Below are positions 5,210 through 5,948 of a stretch of DNA of 5,948 bases, in pieces. Position 1 is the stretch's first letter, and each line of letters opens with the position of its first letter. The DNA is taken from contig NCJP01000108.1 in NCBI GenBank assembly GCA_002278985.1, positions 1-5,948 on the forward strand. Direction: 5' to 3'. A model generated the notes under the pieces. It was not told the DNA's origin, did no database searches, and was given only the letters and a program-made list of their open reading frames with translations. A program made the translations under genes and the position numbers. The DNA is from Erythrobacter sp. 34-65-8 (GTDB lineage Bacteria > Pseudomonadota > Alphaproteobacteria > Sphingomonadales > Sphingomonadaceae).

Positions 5210-5219
5210 TCCATGGCAA
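5191..5219 (-). promoter_or_regulatory. Candidate promoter of paralog B, near-leaderless
   Basis: On the minus strand TTGCCA (5219-5214), a 17-base spacer and TAGTAT (5196-5191) form a reasonable promoter. Only eight bases (5190-5183) separate the -10 from the paralog B ATG, so the transcript would be leaderless or nearly so, in line with the lack of a ribosome site. The -35 lies inside the TetR start codon region, so expression of the two divergent genes must interfere. Confidence 0.4.
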
Positions 5220-5812
5220 GTCGCAAGCGCTGGACCCCTGAAGAATCCCGTACGGCGGCGCTTCAGGCGGCGCGCAGCCTTCTGATCGAAACCGGGCCTC
5301 AGTCCGTAACGCTCAAGGCCGTCGCCGGCCGGATCGGGCGCACACACGCCAATCTGCTGCACCATTTCGGTTCGGCATCAGGGCTCCAGAAGGAGTTGGC
5401 CCGGCATCTCGCAGAGACCGTGTGCGAGTCGATCAGGGATGCCGTGCGGGCGACCCGTGCGGGCCTCGGCTCCCCGCGCGAAGTGGTCGATCTGGCGTTC
5501 GATGCCTTTGACAAGGAAGGGGCCGGCGCGCTTGCGAGCTGGATGATCCTGACCGGCAACGAAGACGCCCTTTCGCCCATCGTCGAGACGATTCACCAGC
5601 TGGTCGACGAGATCGCCCAGGATGAAGCAACCCACACTGGCGAAGCCATGCGGGTGCACGAGGACACCCTGGCGCTGGTACTGATGGCAATGGGCGATGC
5701 CCTGATCGGATCGGCGCTGGCCCGGTCGCTCGGCTTGCCCGAAACGGCCGCGCGCGACCGTGCCCAGAGGATGCTGGAAAGCTCGATCGCCGCGTTCAAT
5801 CAGCTGGCTTGA
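5213..5812 (+). CDS. TetR/AcrR-family transcriptional regulator
   Basis: This 199-residue protein has the TetR size and layout. After a basic N-terminus (M-A-S-R-K-R-W-T-P-E-E-S-R), helix 1 (about 11-27) leads to the HTH at about 32-53. That HTH includes V-T-L-K-A-V-A-G-R-I-G and a recognition helix ending L-L-H-H-F-G-S, the family's usual Y/H-x-H/Y-F-G/x junction. The remaining 145 residues are a helical ligand-binding and dimer domain of no recognisable subclass. Divergent from paralog B with a 30-base gap, it most likely represses the two PF10118 genes and itself, released by a small molecule that may be a substrate of those enzymes. No Shine-Dalgarno is seen; the ATG at 5213 is the first in frame and gives the normal length. 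The last 17 bases overlap the convergent gene downstream. Confidence 0.9.
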   Translation: MASRKRWTPEESRTAALQAARSLLIETGPQSVTLKAVAGRIGRTHANLLHHFGSASGLQKELARHLAETVCESIRDAVRATRAGLGSPREVVDLAFDAFDKEGAGALASWMILTGNEDALSPIVETIHQLVDEIAQDEATHTGEAMRVHEDTLALVLMAMGDALIGSALARSLGLPETAARDRAQRMLESSIAAFNQLA

Positions 5813-5948
5813 GCGCGTCTGCGAGCCAGCCGGGGGCGGAGTCCGGGGCGATGTCCTCCACCCGGCGATGGTCCACGGCCAGGTCCAGTCCGGGGTAGGC
5901 GGCGCGCTGGCGCTTTTCGTCCGACTGGGCCAGCGGCACCACCACCAG
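5796..5948 (-). CDS. C-terminal end of an unrecognised protein (start outside window)
   Basis: The minus-strand frame is open from the window edge to a TGA at 5798-5796 and encodes the last 50 residues. Nearly all its codons end in G or C, as in the neighbouring real genes, which is the main evidence that it is coding. It includes V-V-V-P-L-A-Q-S-D-E-K near the window edge, Y-P-G-L-D-L-A-V-D-H-R-R-V-E-D-I-A-P-D, and ends G-W-L-A-D-A-L-K-P-A-D. The start of the fragment reads like a beta strand and the rest like a mixed domain end. I cannot name the family. It is convergent with the TetR gene and overlaps it by 17 bases, so no terminator separates them. Confidence 0.65.
   Translation of the reverse strand: MVVVPLAQSDEKRQRAAYPGLDLAVDHRRVEDIAPDSAPGWLADALKPAD

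Noticed and set aside
5826..5840. Apparent frameshift in the C-terminal fragment near the window end
   Set aside because: My first reading dropped one base from a run of five G; with the correct count the frame runs cleanly to the TGA at 5798-5796.

Overview
The window comes from a GC-rich alphaproteobacterium, most likely of the order Sphingomonadales (Novosphingobium, Sphingobium or Erythrobacter-like). This is judged from high GC with strong G/C at third codon positions, an L21 protein with a long Ala/Lys/Pro tail, an FnrN/FnrL-type regulator, and tandem PF10118-type proteins next to a TetR regulator. The genus is an inference and was not tested by any search. No rRNA, tRNA, CRISPR array, insertion sequence or origin was seen.

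Layout: (1) 1-191, the 3' end of moaE (large subunit of molybdopterin synthase), with a perfect FNR-type palindrome over its stop codon. (2) 192-353, a convergent gap with two hairpins. (3) 354-1564, minus strand: a small lipoprotein gene whose stop codon overlaps the start of an Fnr-type oxygen-sensing regulator gene (ATGA overlap). (4) 1565-1753, the divergent gap and leader of the ribosomal protein operon, with a promoter candidate and a leader hairpin. (5) 1754-3263, plus strand: rplU (bL21), rpmA (bL27), a 220-base spacer with three hairpins, then a RimJ/RimL-like GNAT acetyltransferase gene. A strong bidirectional terminator closes it at 3264-3293. (6) 3308-5182, minus strand: two paralogous genes of the family usually named 'predicted metal-dependent hydrolase' (PF10118), separated by an 87-base gap containing a perfect 39-bp dyad. 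(7) 5213-5812, plus strand: a divergent TetR-family regulator. (8) 5796-5948, minus strand: the C-terminal end of an unrecognised protein, overlapping the TetR gene tail to tail.

The left half is mostly housekeeping: cofactor synthesis, oxygen-responsive regulation and ribosomal proteins. The right half is a compact accessory-looking module of a TetR repressor and two about 49% identical PF10118 proteins. In both proteins I can place seven residues (E, ExxH, E, HxxxExxH) in the order and approximate spacing of the di-iron ligands of AurF/CmlI-type N-oxygenases. They may therefore be ferritin-like di-iron oxygenases rather than hydrolases. The 39-bp dyad overlaps a consensus TTGACA -35 element in front of the second paralog and is the best candidate for the TetR operator. 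This regulated pair of putative di-iron enzymes is the most interesting part of the window.
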